Assembly (NCBI RefSeq): GCF_004337985.1
Contig: NW_021940919.1
Coordinates: 1,771,874-1,835,873 of the forward strand
From: Pyricularia pennisetigena
Taxonomy: Eukaryota > Ascomycota > Sordariomycetes > Magnaporthales > Pyriculariaceae
Direction of reading: 5' to 3'
DNA length: 64,000 bases
Shown here: one piece after another, positions 23,038 to 33,015 of the stretch
Numbering within the stretch: the stretch's first letter is position 1
Layout: every line of letters begins with the position of its first letter
The notes under the pieces: model-generated
The model's input: the letters and a program-made list of their open reading frames with translations, nothing else
Database searches by the model: none
What the model was told of the DNA's origin: nothing
Translations under genes and position numbers: made by a program

Positions 23038-24688
23038 GATCTTGTGTTGCCGCCAGGGTCGAACATTTGTTCGCTGTTTTTCAAAGGAGGGAAGCCGGCC
23101 AAGATATTCACCGGCAGTTCAACAGACAGAGAGAAGAGCAATAGTCCGATTGACAGTTGTTGGCGGGTCGGAAGCAGAGTCCGCCCAGTGCGGGGTCGGT
23201 CGGTCGCCCCATGTGCCGAGTCACCTTACGATTCACTGTTTGCTCCTGCCCATCATGATCCTTGATTCAACATCCGCCCGTCGCACCCTGACACATGTAC
23301 AAACAGACGGTTGACAATCAAAGTTCATGACCAATCAGAGCCAAACCACCATTGCGAGTTTTTGTTTCTAGTGAAGCCGAGGCTTGACGACGGAGGGATT
23401 GTTAAGCACTTGCGTGCCCGAGATGGCGAAAATAGTATAGGCCAGGTAGTGGCATTTGAGAAGGAATATTTGCTCCCAGATGAGTGCTGTCTAGAGTCTG
23501 GACTCTAGACTGCACTCAAGCTGTTGGATTAAATATCGATTGCCCTCTCCACTCCCAGGGACTACGTTACCATTAATCCACGCATTTAGGTTGCGACCAT
23601 GTTGGGTTTTTGTCGTATTTACCTATAATTACTTAGACTTACACTTGATAAGTTGATTGATTGACCAAAGAGTTGAATTTTGTAGCAGTGCGCCGAGAAA
23701 CGATGGCAGTAATTGCAAAATGTATCCCAACGCATGGTTGCACCTAAATGTGTGTAATAGTAGCGACAATAATTCTGAACGAGCGACGGGGACTAGATGG
23801 TGCTTGTGAAAAATGAAACGAATCTTTGCGGTGTATCGGAAGAGTACCATGGTAGAGGGAAGAAAAGTGTCGCAAGGATATAGCGAGTAGACCCTATGAA
23901 ACATATGGTTACTTGTAACTTGTAAATAGTTCTGGCTGGGTCTGGAAATATCCTTACTCGATTTACATGGCCTCTCTGTAGCCCAGCTAATCACTAAGCT
24001 TAAGAAAAGTTGCACTGCGTTGTTATAAAACAAAACTAGTTTGCTATTTGTTCCCTTCCAACGATACTTAGTGTGGTAAATTGTAATATAGACGAGTGCA
24101 CTTGATGGAGATTTTTGACATGTAAACTAATGCCGGGTCAAATGAGGAATCCAAATCAAAAACACTGCTCAAATTACGACTGAACTACCTTGACCTTGTG
24201 ACTATTGACTGCATTGAATTGTTGGCAAAGCGGAGGAGACCTTAAAAGTTTTAATGAGAGTGAGTTGTTTCGACTGGCTTAGACCTAGATAAATAGTGTA
24301 GAAGCAATCAAGATCCAGTTGCGTCGACGGAGTGTAAACGATACTGGCATTACTTGGAATGGCAACCACAGATCATCGTCACATCATGAATCACCCTCAT
24401 GACTATTCCCCAACTTCCTTGGCGCTGAGCCTCTATTACCAAGGGCCAAACAATAGTTGACGGGCAGGGGTCAATTATTTTACCATGTTGTTTACAAAAT
24501 CCTAGCAATGTAAAATTTCTGCCATTCATAAACGTTTTGGCTTTCCTTTAATCGGATATAGCACCTATCTTTTACTGCAGAAAAAAGCGGATTTATCGAC
24601 TAGCCAAAAAAAAAAAGAAAAAAAAAAAACGATTATTATCTATGTCTAGTTCTAATTATGGTATATTATTTCACTTCAAACTTTACAA
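23038..24688. other. Intergenic, no gene recognised
   Basis: Upstream region of the beta-mannosidase gene and 3' flank of the next gene. It includes an A-rich run near 24606-24630. No coding features were seen. Confidence 0.5.
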
Positions 24689-25933
24689 CTAGAAGCACCA
24701 ACCCGGCAAGATGCAGAATACTTTCCTGGTTGGAGTCGGCTGCGGCGGCCTGGGGGTAGGCGTTGTGGGCGTCGGGGTGGTGGGCCTGGTTGTTGTCGTT
24801 GTTGTTGATGTTGTTGGCCTAGCTGTGGTTAGCGACGTCGTGGACGAGGTTCTGGAGCTGCTGGTGCTGGAGGTGCTGGTGCTGGAGGAGGTGCTCGTGG
24901 TAGACGATCTGGAGGATGAGGTTGTGGTCGAGGTTCTCAGCGTGCTTGGAGGCAGGCTAGTCGTCGACGTCCTGGAAGTCGACGACTGCAGAGAACGCGT
25001 GCTTGAGGATGTAGGGGTACTTGAAGGCCAGGGTCAACGGCTCGAATGAGACAAGACAAAGTGACGGGTGGAGACGCAGCTACACTTACATTGTGCTAGT
25101 CACAAAGCCCGAAGACGTCGACGAAGAGCGGGCGGGGCCAAGAGACGTGGTGGGCGTCTCGGAGGAAACCGAGGTGCTCAGGCTGCTCGAGGAACTTGCA
25201 GACGTCGACGTGGGTGCAGCATCACTCGACGTGCTCGAGGTGCTCGACGTGCTCGACGTGGTCGGTTCATCCGCGTCGCCGCACACAAACATAATGTCGC
25301 CCAGCTGCCACTGCTCATCACCATTGCCCTGGGTAGGCGATGTCCAGGTAGCCCAGTTGAAGGCCTTGACGGCGTTGAGGTTCGTCTTTGGGTTGACCCA
25401 GCCGGCCAACGGGATCGTCACGGTCTGCACGTCGCCGGTCAGGCCCTTGACGACCTGCCAATCCATGGTGTAGCTGGTGTCGCCGCACGAACTAAAGGTC
25501 TGGATCTCGAGCGTGAAGTTGGAGCCCCTGGACGGCGCCTTGATGGTGAAGGAGAGCGCCTCGTACCCGTCGCCGGCGGCCTGGGTGCAAGGCATGTTTT
25601 CGTAGTAGTAGGACGGAGAGAGACCCCCGGGCGCGGGCTGCCGCGGAGTGAGAATCAGGCTGGTGCCTTGCACGGTAATGCTCTTCATGGAGCCGTCATC
25701 TGCGGTTGATCCCCAATCGTTAACATTCTGTCTGGCCTCGTGAGGTCTGTCTGCCCTGCCTCGAGGGGTTTGGGGGGGGACCTCTAACCGTTTGTATAGC
25801 CGCCTAGATTGTTGTTCGAGGTTGGCCGCCTCGAGAAGTCGTCGATCAAAAGATTGGAAGTGCATTTTGCTGCGCTGACCACACCGTAGAGAGAGAAGCT
25901 GGCCAACAGGCCGTATCTGAAAGAAGGCTGCAT
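24689..25933 (-). CDS. Secreted protein with beta-domain and mucin-like tail
   Basis: Exon 1 (25933 to about 25789) encodes a signal peptide followed by CTSNLLIDDFSRRPTSNNNL, a typical start of a fungal secreted beta-sandwich domain. Exon 2 (about 25727-25090) carries the rest of that domain (NDWGSTADDGSM, YYYENMPC, LEIQTFSSCGD, LTGDVQTVTIPLAGW, GDIMFVCG) and then a Ser/Thr linker. A GTAAGTG donor at 25089 and a TTCCAG acceptor before 24971 join it in frame to exon 3 (24971-24689), about 94 codons of Ser/Thr/Pro mucin-like repeats ending KVFCILPGWCF. Similar domains occur in fungal extracellular carbohydrate-active proteins, but I cannot name an activity. The exon 1/2 junction does not give matching phase with any GT-AG pair I tried, so a frameshift, unusual intron or sequence error remains possible. 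Confidence 0.6.
24846..24960. repeat. Ser/Thr-coding imperfect minisatellite
   Basis: Imperfect trinucleotide-phased repeats (GCTGGTGCTGGAG and variants) encode the Ser/Thr-rich tail on the minus strand. Such tracts readily change length by slippage. Confidence 0.5.
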
Positions 25934-27050
25934 GATTACCGACTAGAATACCTGCTGAAGGGATAAAAAGGAGGGACGAAACAGTTGGAGACCCAGTAGC
26001 AGGATGCGTACCTGAACGTAAACAATGCAGATCAATGTAGTTCTTTTTTTTGGGAGCAAATGATGATCAATTCGTGGTATTTAATGCATTCAAACAACAA
26101 TCTCGCGACGGCTCTAGGATGGCGGTTGTACTACGGGCCATGGCGCTTACTGGCCTCTTCAGCGGTTGGAACATGGAACGAACTGTTCGGCTTGTTTTTA
26201 GCTTCCTCCTTGGAAATGGAACACGGCCGATACCCGACTAGTCAGCAGGCTATAACAGCAATAATAAACTGCCTTCGCAATTACCCACCGGCCCGTGCGA
26301 CGAATGAAAATCGACGGTATTCCACGCTTAGGCAACTAGACTAGTCCTCGCGACGAGATTGCGCCGGCGCCGGCGCCAAAGCTCTTTGTAGTACGCCTGC
26401 GGTTACTACGTGGTATTAAGCGAACGGTTTAGAAGGTAGATTAGCGGTCTTGGCAGGGGTGGTTTTGCCAAGGAGAATTCGTACTGAAAAACTATTTCCC
26501 GCCAAGTTTGTCATTTCATCGAGGTGCACTTTTGTTTCCACAGTTTGTTTGGAGTCGGAAGAAGATTGTTTGCGCTCGAAGCCATCTATGGGAGTCTCCT
26601 GCTGACATTTTGCCCTCGTATTGTATTGACTGGGGCCTAGGTAATCAATAGCGCTTGGCATAGGACATGGTTCCTCGCATGTATCAATGAGCTGGAATAT
26701 TGAACCGATGGGCTGGGTAAACCATGACGACCTGCAAAGCTAGCGTACTCGCTTTGCTGCCATGATCAATGACACGCCAAGTGAAGCACGGGTTCGCCGG
26801 TGGCAGTCACTTTTTGCCGACTGGCTGTCCCGGAATAGTCGCCAATATATCGCCAAGCCCCCGTCAACCGGCAGCTCAGGGGCTATGACTGACTTCTTTG
26901 GCGTGCACATACGGGGCGGCGCCCATGCGTGAATGGGACCGCCTTGGCATAGATGTCGTCTCCACATTGTTTCTGGCTTCTTCCCGCAAGGTGTTCTCGT
27001 AGAATTGATGCCCGTTGATCTTCTTTGCGCCTTCCAATGCCTCATCCCTT
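25934..27050. other. Intergenic, no gene recognised
   Basis: Promoter side of the mucin-tailed protein gene and then sequence with short frames only. A short GGCGCC-rich patch lies near 26365-26385. Confidence 0.45.
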
Positions 27051-27650
27051 TTAAACTTCTCCCACTCCTAAGGGCTGGGGAGCTCCCTTGAACGGCACCT
27101 TGACGACCTTTTGCTCGTTGAAGCGACGGTACAGCTCAGGCGCCTCATCGAGATGACGGCGATGCACCCGCACATGACGTAGTCCTACTGGATCTCGACC
27201 TCCCGGTTGAAGCACTCCTGGCCCACGCAAGGCTGGCGTCTGCGAATGAAATCCGAGCATACTCGGCTGTTTACATCCAAACTACCGTTCTTTGAAGGTC
27301 AAATTCAGGGTCAAATTCAGGATCAAAAAAAAAAAAAAAAGAGAAAAGAATTCAGTATCGGTTGGAACGGTCGAATTCTCCGTCCTGTTAGGGCGATCAT
27401 CGGGGAACGCAAGCACAACACGGTCGCCAACCTTGATGCTGTCGACGGCAGGGCCGATCTTGTGCACAACGCCCATGGCCTCGTGACCGGCGCGATAGGG
27501 GTACTTGTCAGGGCCGTAGAAGCCGCGATAGTTGTGCAGGTTGGAGCCGCAAATGGCCGACGTGGCCAAGGCATATACAATCCTCTTAAACCACTGGTTA
27601 ATCTCTGATGAAGTCAATGAAGAAACATAGCCTTGGAGCAAGCCCAACAT
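27051..27650 (-). pseudogene. Dead zinc-type alcohol dehydrogenase (MDR) fragment
   Basis: Two blocks of a medium-chain dehydrogenase/reductase survive on the minus strand. The N-terminal catalytic block at about 27600-27400 reads SAICGSNLHNYRGFYG and RAGHEAMGVVHKIG, with the zinc-ligand Cys and the GHE motif visible, followed by VGDRVVLAF. The C-terminal block at about 27165-27060 reads HLDEAPELYRRFNEQKVVKVPF, typical of the end of formaldehyde/alcohol dehydrogenase-like proteins. The whole NAD(P)-binding middle (around 200 residues) is missing and replaced by a short A-rich junction near 27325-27345. The two blocks lie in different frames around stops. This is an internally deleted pseudogene. 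The original substrate is unknown. Confidence 0.75.
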
Positions 27651-28184
27651 CAGGCAGTGGGGCCAACCTATCCTGGCGGGGGTGATAGGAACTTTGCGGA
27701 AAGCACTGGCGACACGGATTAATCGTCATGTGCACCTCAAGAAGTGTCGTAGGAAGATTGCGGGCCTTTCTCGTCACGCACTGGATAAATGTGTACAAGA
27801 TTTTGACAAGCGCCAACGATCCTTGAACGATGTCGGCCTTGCGTTTGTCTTGGACGATTTCTAGTAGACAAAAGAAATGGCCTTTGTGTTATCGGGGTCT
27901 CGTGTTGACAAAGTCTTTGTGTTCCACTTGTTCAGATGACATGCATTGTCTTTGAGTGAAACAAAGACGACGAGAACTATAGGATTGAGAAGGACTTGAT
28001 TGCTGTCAACATAAATACCAGTAGTCTTCGTCCACCATGTTCATAATATGTCAATCGTCACAAAGCAGCAAAGCTTTTGCTCGAAGATCACATTCAACAT
28101 CTTTCTTTCTGAAAACAAAAAGGAACATTGTGACTTTTTACAATCAGTTGATACCAGCGGCTCTCTAGCAGATACAACACCAAC
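27651..28184. other. Intergenic, no gene recognised
   Basis: Upstream region of the RING-type gene; no features identified. Confidence 0.5.
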
Positions 28185-28712
28185 ATGTCCACCGGAACCG
28201 ACACCCCTTGCCGCCCGGGCCAGTCCCCCCGGACCAACGCAGCAGTGGCCCTCCTGATCGAGGTCGCCGCGCTGAGCCTGGACGAGGACAAAAAGTCAGC
28301 CGAGCCGAGACCGAAAGGGCCCAAGATCAGCAGCGCCTCCCTCATGGCCATCAACTGCGCGTGGGAGGAGACGTCGTACGTCGGGACCGTCGGCCGCTGG
28401 ATCCGGCGGACGTGCGCGCCCGACGCCCCGCCGCCCAGGATCGTCTGCACCATCTGTGGGGACGAGATGGAGCCCGGCTGGAGCGCCGGGGAGCTGCACT
28501 CCCGCCGCACGGAACATCCCGGGAGCGTGTTGCCGTGCATGCACGTCGTCGGCACCGAGTGTTGGGTGAAGCTGATCACGGAGCAAGGTACGCTGGACTG
28601 TCCTGTCTGCGGGGAGGATATCGACCTTGACGAGGGCCCCGGCGCCGTCGCTGTCAGCCTGTGGTCTTGGATTGCTGCCGATTTCCGATGGCACAGAAAG
28701 GTCAAGGCATAG
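28185..28712 (+). CDS. Small RING-type zinc finger protein
   Basis: A single exon of 175 residues. The C-terminal half holds a RING-like pattern: CTICGDEM (first Cys pair), then PCMHVVGTECW (Cys-His and Cys) and CPVCGEDI (last Cys pair). This resembles RING/RING-H2 domains that recruit E2 ubiquitin-conjugating enzymes. The spacing between the first pair and CMH (about 25 residues, with an intervening His) is longer than in minimal RINGs. The N-terminal 80 residues are Ala/Pro/Lys-rich without known domain. A role as an E3 ubiquitin ligase is inferred from the motif only. The start at 28185 follows ACAACACCAAC and is the first ATG in frame. Confidence 0.65.
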   Translation: MSTGTDTPCRPGQSPRTNAAVALLIEVAALSLDEDKKSAEPRPKGPKISSASLMAINCAWEETSYVGTVGRWIRRTCAPDAPPPRIVCTICGDEMEPGWSAGELHSRRTEHPGSVLPCMHVVGTECWVKLITEQGTLDCPVCGEDIDLDEGPGAVAVSLWSWIAADFRWHRKVKA

Positions 28713-29293
28713 CTCGGAAGAGAATAGAATCGGAAAAAGTATTTATTATTGTCGTAACATTATTTCTGGGACACAAAGTTATATTAAAGAGGCATATCAA
28801 AGCTCTCGGGCGAAAGCATTGATTATCCCTTCCTTTCCTGGAGTTGGGTTTGTCTAGTCCTATCATCCTTGGTCGGCCTCTCCGACATATTATTTCAGAC
28901 ACGACTGTCTGCCTTGTCACTCAGATTGGGATAGTTCAACTTGTTTACCGCCTGCAGAGTGGCTTTTTTTTTCGTTTTTTGCACCATAAATACGATAATC
29001 GATTTATTTACGTGAACCTTTTGCCTATCAATAACGTCAAAATAAAGCCAAGACGCACCTAATCCCAAAGAGCAACCATGTGCTTTACCTCGATCACGCA
29101 AAAGTTTCAATTCGCTTCATATAAAAAATTCGGGCGACGAGTGAGATAATGGGTGAAATATTATCATCATGGCATTTGTTTGACATTCTTTGTATTTACA
29201 CAATTGTCCGCCCGTAACATCAAAACCATGGGTTTTGAACAGTACATTCATTTTTTCATCTTCTACAATCTACATCAATCGTTCCGCTCGACT
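28713..29293. other. Intergenic, no gene recognised
   Basis: Short frames only. Confidence 0.5.
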
Positions 29294-29569
29294 TTATTCA
29301 GCAGGCTCGGCACTTTCTTTTTTTTGGGAATCCGTCGTACTGATTTCGGTCTTTCTATTGACCCCATAGCACCTTTTCATCTTCGCCATCATTTCCTCGG
29401 CCATCGCCAGCGTCCACGCCGCTAGTGGCTTTGCAAGGACGTGCACCATCGGCAAAACCACCGTGAACAGCTTGATCATGACATCGTTTTGTGCCAAAAC
29501 AGGCGGCCCATTGGCTCGCAGCAGAACCACGCTCAACATCGACTGCGGGAAGGGAGGGTAAGCTTGCAT
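29294..29569 (-). CDS. Uncertain small ORF, possible second exon
   Basis: A 91-codon frame with a central hydrophobic stretch (MIKLFTVVLPMVHVLAKPLAAWTLAMA). A CCGCAG acceptor just before the TCGATGTTG at about 29543 and a CCAG/GTAAGAG donor near 29660 suggest a two-exon gene reading leftwards. However, a second frame is also open here and no upstream ATG is placed in phase. The (AT)n tract at about 29597-29620 would lie in the intron. No family is recognised. Confidence 0.25.
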   Translation of the reverse strand: MQAYPPFPQSMLSVVLLRANGPPVLAQNDVMIKLFTVVLPMVHVLAKPLAAWTLAMAEEMMAKMKRCYGVNRKTEISTTDSQKKESAEPAE

Positions 29570-29596
29570 TACGACATGTTTTGTTCACGGGCTACA

Positions 29597-29620
29597 ATAT
29601 ATATATATATATATATATAC
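29597..29620. repeat. (AT)n microsatellite
   Basis: About twelve AT dinucleotides in a row, followed by a short ATATAC run. Confidence 0.9.
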
Positions 29621-30810
29621 ATATACATATCACGTTCTAACTGACGCCACTTCTCTTACCTGGTATAGCCGGATGCAAGTGCGAAACTGCAGGCTTGGCC
29701 GGTCAGTTTATGCTTTGCACCTGCTCTCGACAGCACAGGGAAGTAAAGTAAGTCCAGCAAATGGTAGATTCAGCAGTCGGAAGTAGCTAGACTTTACTCC
29801 ATGCTAACAAGCCTCATAACTGTCTGAAAATGGGATACTAATAATCAGGCAGTCGGAAGTCTGGCGTTTTCCCAATCCTGTCTCTCGTTGCATGGATCTA
29901 AAATTGGGATGTGGACTTGGTCTCTGTAATAGTTTATTTGCCGTCCTAACAATGGGAAAAAAAAAAAAAAAAAGAAAAAGAAAAAAAGTACGCATTTGGC
30001 GATTCAGTTCTTTGCTGTATGGAATACAGGCTGGCTGCTGGGCTCCATAATAACTAAATTTGGCAGCTTCCATATTTGAAAAAAAAAGTTTTCAAAATCC
30101 AAAATGCCCAATGTCTTTATTTAGAAGCAAGATTCAATCTCGATAGCACCGCTGTGTTTTCTTTATTTCACGATTATAGTTTCCTAGGGAAGTAGGTTGA
30201 GGTGCTTTTTTTTCATGACACTTCATAAGCTTGCGGAACAAACACCCCGAATTAGCGTGTGGTGTTTTCGAAGTGTACTGTTTACATCCAATTTTATATA
30301 TTATTTATCAGGGATTGCACGGAGGTCTGGCATAAATCAAAGGTGAGCTCTTTTACTATTTCCAGAAGTTAACAGCTCACATTGATCAATGTAGCTGGTA
30401 AATGTGACCTACACGGACAGAAATTCATGGAAAACAGACTCTTCTAGCGCAAACCGTACGTCTTGATCAATGTATTACCCCGGCGAAGCTGTCAACTGTA
30501 ACTTATGCACTGTCGAGAGGCTGGTCAGATTCCCAACTCATGAAAGAACAGTAGGCTTGTGTAAACACAACATTGGCAAGTGTATTACTCAGTCAATGAA
30601 TATTATTTCTTTGTCCTTGTAACTGAAGACTTTGCCCCCATGGCCAGCATATGCGAGGAATATTTGCTTCAGTGTAGAAACGTTGATTGAGAGGTTCGAG
30701 ACTTAAGCTTTATTTGGTGAGCATGAGTCAATGCGGCATCACCAACGGTCTATGAGAGAATTCATGCGGGTAAATACTTGACCGCGGCTCATAATCTCCA
30801 TGTTCACCAG
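29621..30810. other. Intergenic, no gene recognised
   Basis: AT-rich, with an A/G homopolymer patch near 29955-29990. No coding evidence. Confidence 0.5.
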
Positions 30811-30817
30811 TATAAAG
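30811..30817 (+). promoter_or_regulatory. Candidate TATA box
   Basis: TATAAAG lies 196 bases upstream of the ATG at 31007. The leader between them holds a 29-base T run (30918-30946), as seen in front of several genes here. Confidence 0.4.
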
Positions 30818-30913
30818 AAGAGCTCCCATCCATAACCAACACATGATTGTTTCTACCCACCTCAATATTCCATCATCACCATCATCAACCAGGCGCATTT
30901 CCTCTCCTGTACA

Positions 30914-30946
<33 letters not shown>

Positions 30947-31006
30947 GTCCAGCCATCTTTTCATTTCTTTGAACTTTTTAGCTGCATCCTTTTTACCACT
31001 TTCACC

Positions 31007-31396
31007 ATGCACTTCTCCAAAGTCTCCCAGCTCATGGCCTTGTTGGCCATCGCCGCCCCGGTTCTAGCCGCGCCTCGGGATCCGTACAACGCCGAGGGCC
31101 CTCGTCACCACGTTCCAACCCAACCACCCTCTCCCGTTCAAACTCAAGGCTGCGGAACCGGGGGACAGCACCAGAGGGTCCGCGCCCGGGCGCTAGAGCC
31201 CATCGATCTCGCCGGTGCCACTGAGCCTGTAAACCCCCCGCCTGTGGCGCTGCTCGGGAAACTCAGGCCCGTGAAGGTCAAGAGCTTCAAGGGCCCGAAG
31301 ACACCATCCAGCGAGCCCGAGATCGCGAAGGTCGGCAGCCCCAAGAGCTTGAAGGGGCCATCCAGCGAGCCCAAGACGACAACGCAGCAGAACTAG
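31007..31396 (+). CDS. Small secreted protein with C-terminal KGP/SSEP repeats
   Basis: A single exon of 129 residues. Residues 1-22 are a signal peptide (MHFSKVSQLMALLAIAAPVLA). The mature part is Pro-, Gly- and Lys-rich with a single cysteine (QGCGTGG). Its end carries two imperfect copies of a short unit: SFKGPKTPSSEPEIAKVG and SLKGPSSEPK. No transmembrane segment, enzyme motif or known family is recognised. The composition suggests an intrinsically disordered extracellular protein. It is the first of four secreted-protein genes between 31.0 and 37.2 kb, each with its own promoter. Confidence 0.6.
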   Translation: MHFSKVSQLMALLAIAAPVLAAPRDPYNAEGPRHHVPTQPPSPVQTQGCGTGGQHQRVRARALEPIDLAGATEPVNPPPVALLGKLRPVKVKSFKGPKTPSSEPEIAKVGSPKSLKGPSSEPKTTTQQN

Positions 31397-31831
31397 GTGA
31401 AGATAGTTTGGGACGGTCCTACGACAGACAGGTTGAGGAGTTTGTGTAAAAGGTTTTATATTTCCGTTAGCTACTACACTTTTGCTGTGTCAACTTGGCC
31501 AAAATAAAGCTTGTTTCGTCCCACGTTTTCATCAGAACTTTCGCAAATTGACCAAAGTAACTGGTGCGCCTTGGTCAAAGAGTAAAACTGTTTCCAAGCC
31601 CGAGGCACGAGCACATCATACCAGTGTTATTCCGTGGCAAACTAAGCTTTAGGCACCTAAATCCCTATCAAGATTCAAGCATATATAACCTATTCATTCC
31701 ATCAGGTTCATTTGATCGAGAAAAGTCCAGTCTTGTGCTCTGGAAGAGACGGCGCACTATACAAAACTGATCTCTAACGGTCACACTTCCCTCCTAAACA
31801 GAGCGCCCATCTTTCACCTAGTGACCAAAGT
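31397..31831. other. Convergent spacer
   Basis: 3' flanks of the neighbouring plus-strand and minus-strand secreted-protein genes; no feature seen. Confidence 0.5.
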
Positions 31832-32319
31832 TCAAGGAATTGCGCAACACTTGTAGTTGCTCGGCCCCGGACACAGGCCCCTGGATTCGGCAAAAAAAGG
31901 GCATCGTTAGTAAACATTGCGCGGACTCGATTTTCATACTCGGCACTGGTTACATGGAAAAAGAAAAACTCAGATAGAAGTTGACTAACGGATGAGTATA
32001 AGTGTAGCACTCGGATTCCAAGAAGCAACCCATGCCTACATCACCCTCACATTCGGGAACGATGCAGCACTTGACATTGTCCGGGTCGTTGGGGCATGCG
32101 CCGGTGACGGGCTGCCGTCCCTTGCGCCCTTTGCACCAACTTATCGTCTGGCAGGTTCCGGTAACCTGTGCATCGTCATAGCGCGATTTACGCATGTTAC
32201 TTTTGTTCATGAATCTGTCCTGTCAGTTAATACAGACTCACCTTCTCGGCTTTGCATAGACTACCAATTGCGCCAAGGACAGGCATTGCCAAGAGCGGGA
32301 GGAGAGCGAGGAACCGCAT
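31832..32319 (-). CDS. 100-residue secreted 12-cysteine single-module protein
   Basis: Three exons: 32319-32242, 32165-31990 and 31880-31832. The introns are GTGAGT..CACAG and GTTAGT..CCAG. The sum is 303 bases, giving exactly 100 residues and a stop. Residues 1-16 or so form a signal peptide (MRFLALLPLLAMPVLG). The mature chain has twelve cysteines in the pattern C..GTC..WC..GACPNDPDNVKCC..PEC..GC..EC..GLCPGPSNYKCC. The blocks CPxDPxxVKCC and GLCPGPxxxKCC match the cysteine module that, in many fungi, sits at the N-terminus of secreted NlpC/P60- or lysozyme-like peptidoglycan hydrolases. Here the catalytic domain is absent and the protein ends two residues after the last CC pair's Ala. Family assignment is from memory of the motif. 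Function as a binding or defence module is inference. Confidence 0.75.
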
Positions 32320-32464
32320 GGCTGTTGAAAGCTTGTTTTTATTTTATTTTTTGGGGGAGGGCAGAGTTGTAGCAAAGGAGTTTATTGCTGCGGTCGCATC
32401 GGCACTTGTAGCCCGTAAAAGGCCATCCGTGACAAGAAGTCAAGTGCATCATGCCCGACGGGGA

Positions 32465-32472
32465 CTTATATA
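32465..32472 (-). promoter_or_regulatory. Candidate TATA box
   Basis: TATATAAG on the minus strand, about 146 bases upstream of the start of the 12-cysteine protein gene at 32319. Confidence 0.4.
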
Positions 32473-33015
32473 CATATTCGACTGAGATAGCATCATTGGC
32501 GGCTCACGTACCCGAGCTGAAACGGGAGCCCTGCTGTGGCTGCCGCGTGCTTGGGGGTCGACTGGGCCGATGTAGTTTGTTCAACTTTGTTGTACCGACA
32601 TCACTGGCGCTCTGGCAGCAACAAGTGCCGGTTATCGGAGACGGGGGTGTGGCAACTTGTTTATTTTTAGCGACGAGCTGAAAACCCTCAACGTCGCCTC
32701 TGATTAGATCTCTGCAACACAGCACATGTGCTTGTCCCCACGCCTTCCTCATGCATATAACAAACAGGGGGAGGCAACAAAAGGACGAAGCGAAAGAAAG
32801 AAAGAAAGAAAGATTCACGTAAATTATTCTCGCTCTCTGATGCAACGAACAAGAGTTGCTCATGATATCGTTGCATTCGATACTAAAGTTGAAAACTAAC
32901 TTCATACCCAGGAAGACAAATGCAAAATCCACAAAGCCCCGCGTGCACAGACAGCACTCTCGCTCATAATTGTCCAGAGCCCATCTCAGTCTACTGTAGT
33001 TCACATTCGGGCTAT
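32473..33015. other. Intergenic, no gene recognised
   Basis: Upstream of the 12-Cys gene and downstream of the peptide-precursor gene. Includes a short GAAA repeat near 32792-32812. Confidence 0.5.

Noticed and set aside
29294..29588. Choosing one frame confidently for the small gene near 29.4 kb
   Set aside because: Two minus-strand frames are open over the same bases and no start codon is placed in phase, so it is listed only at low confidence.
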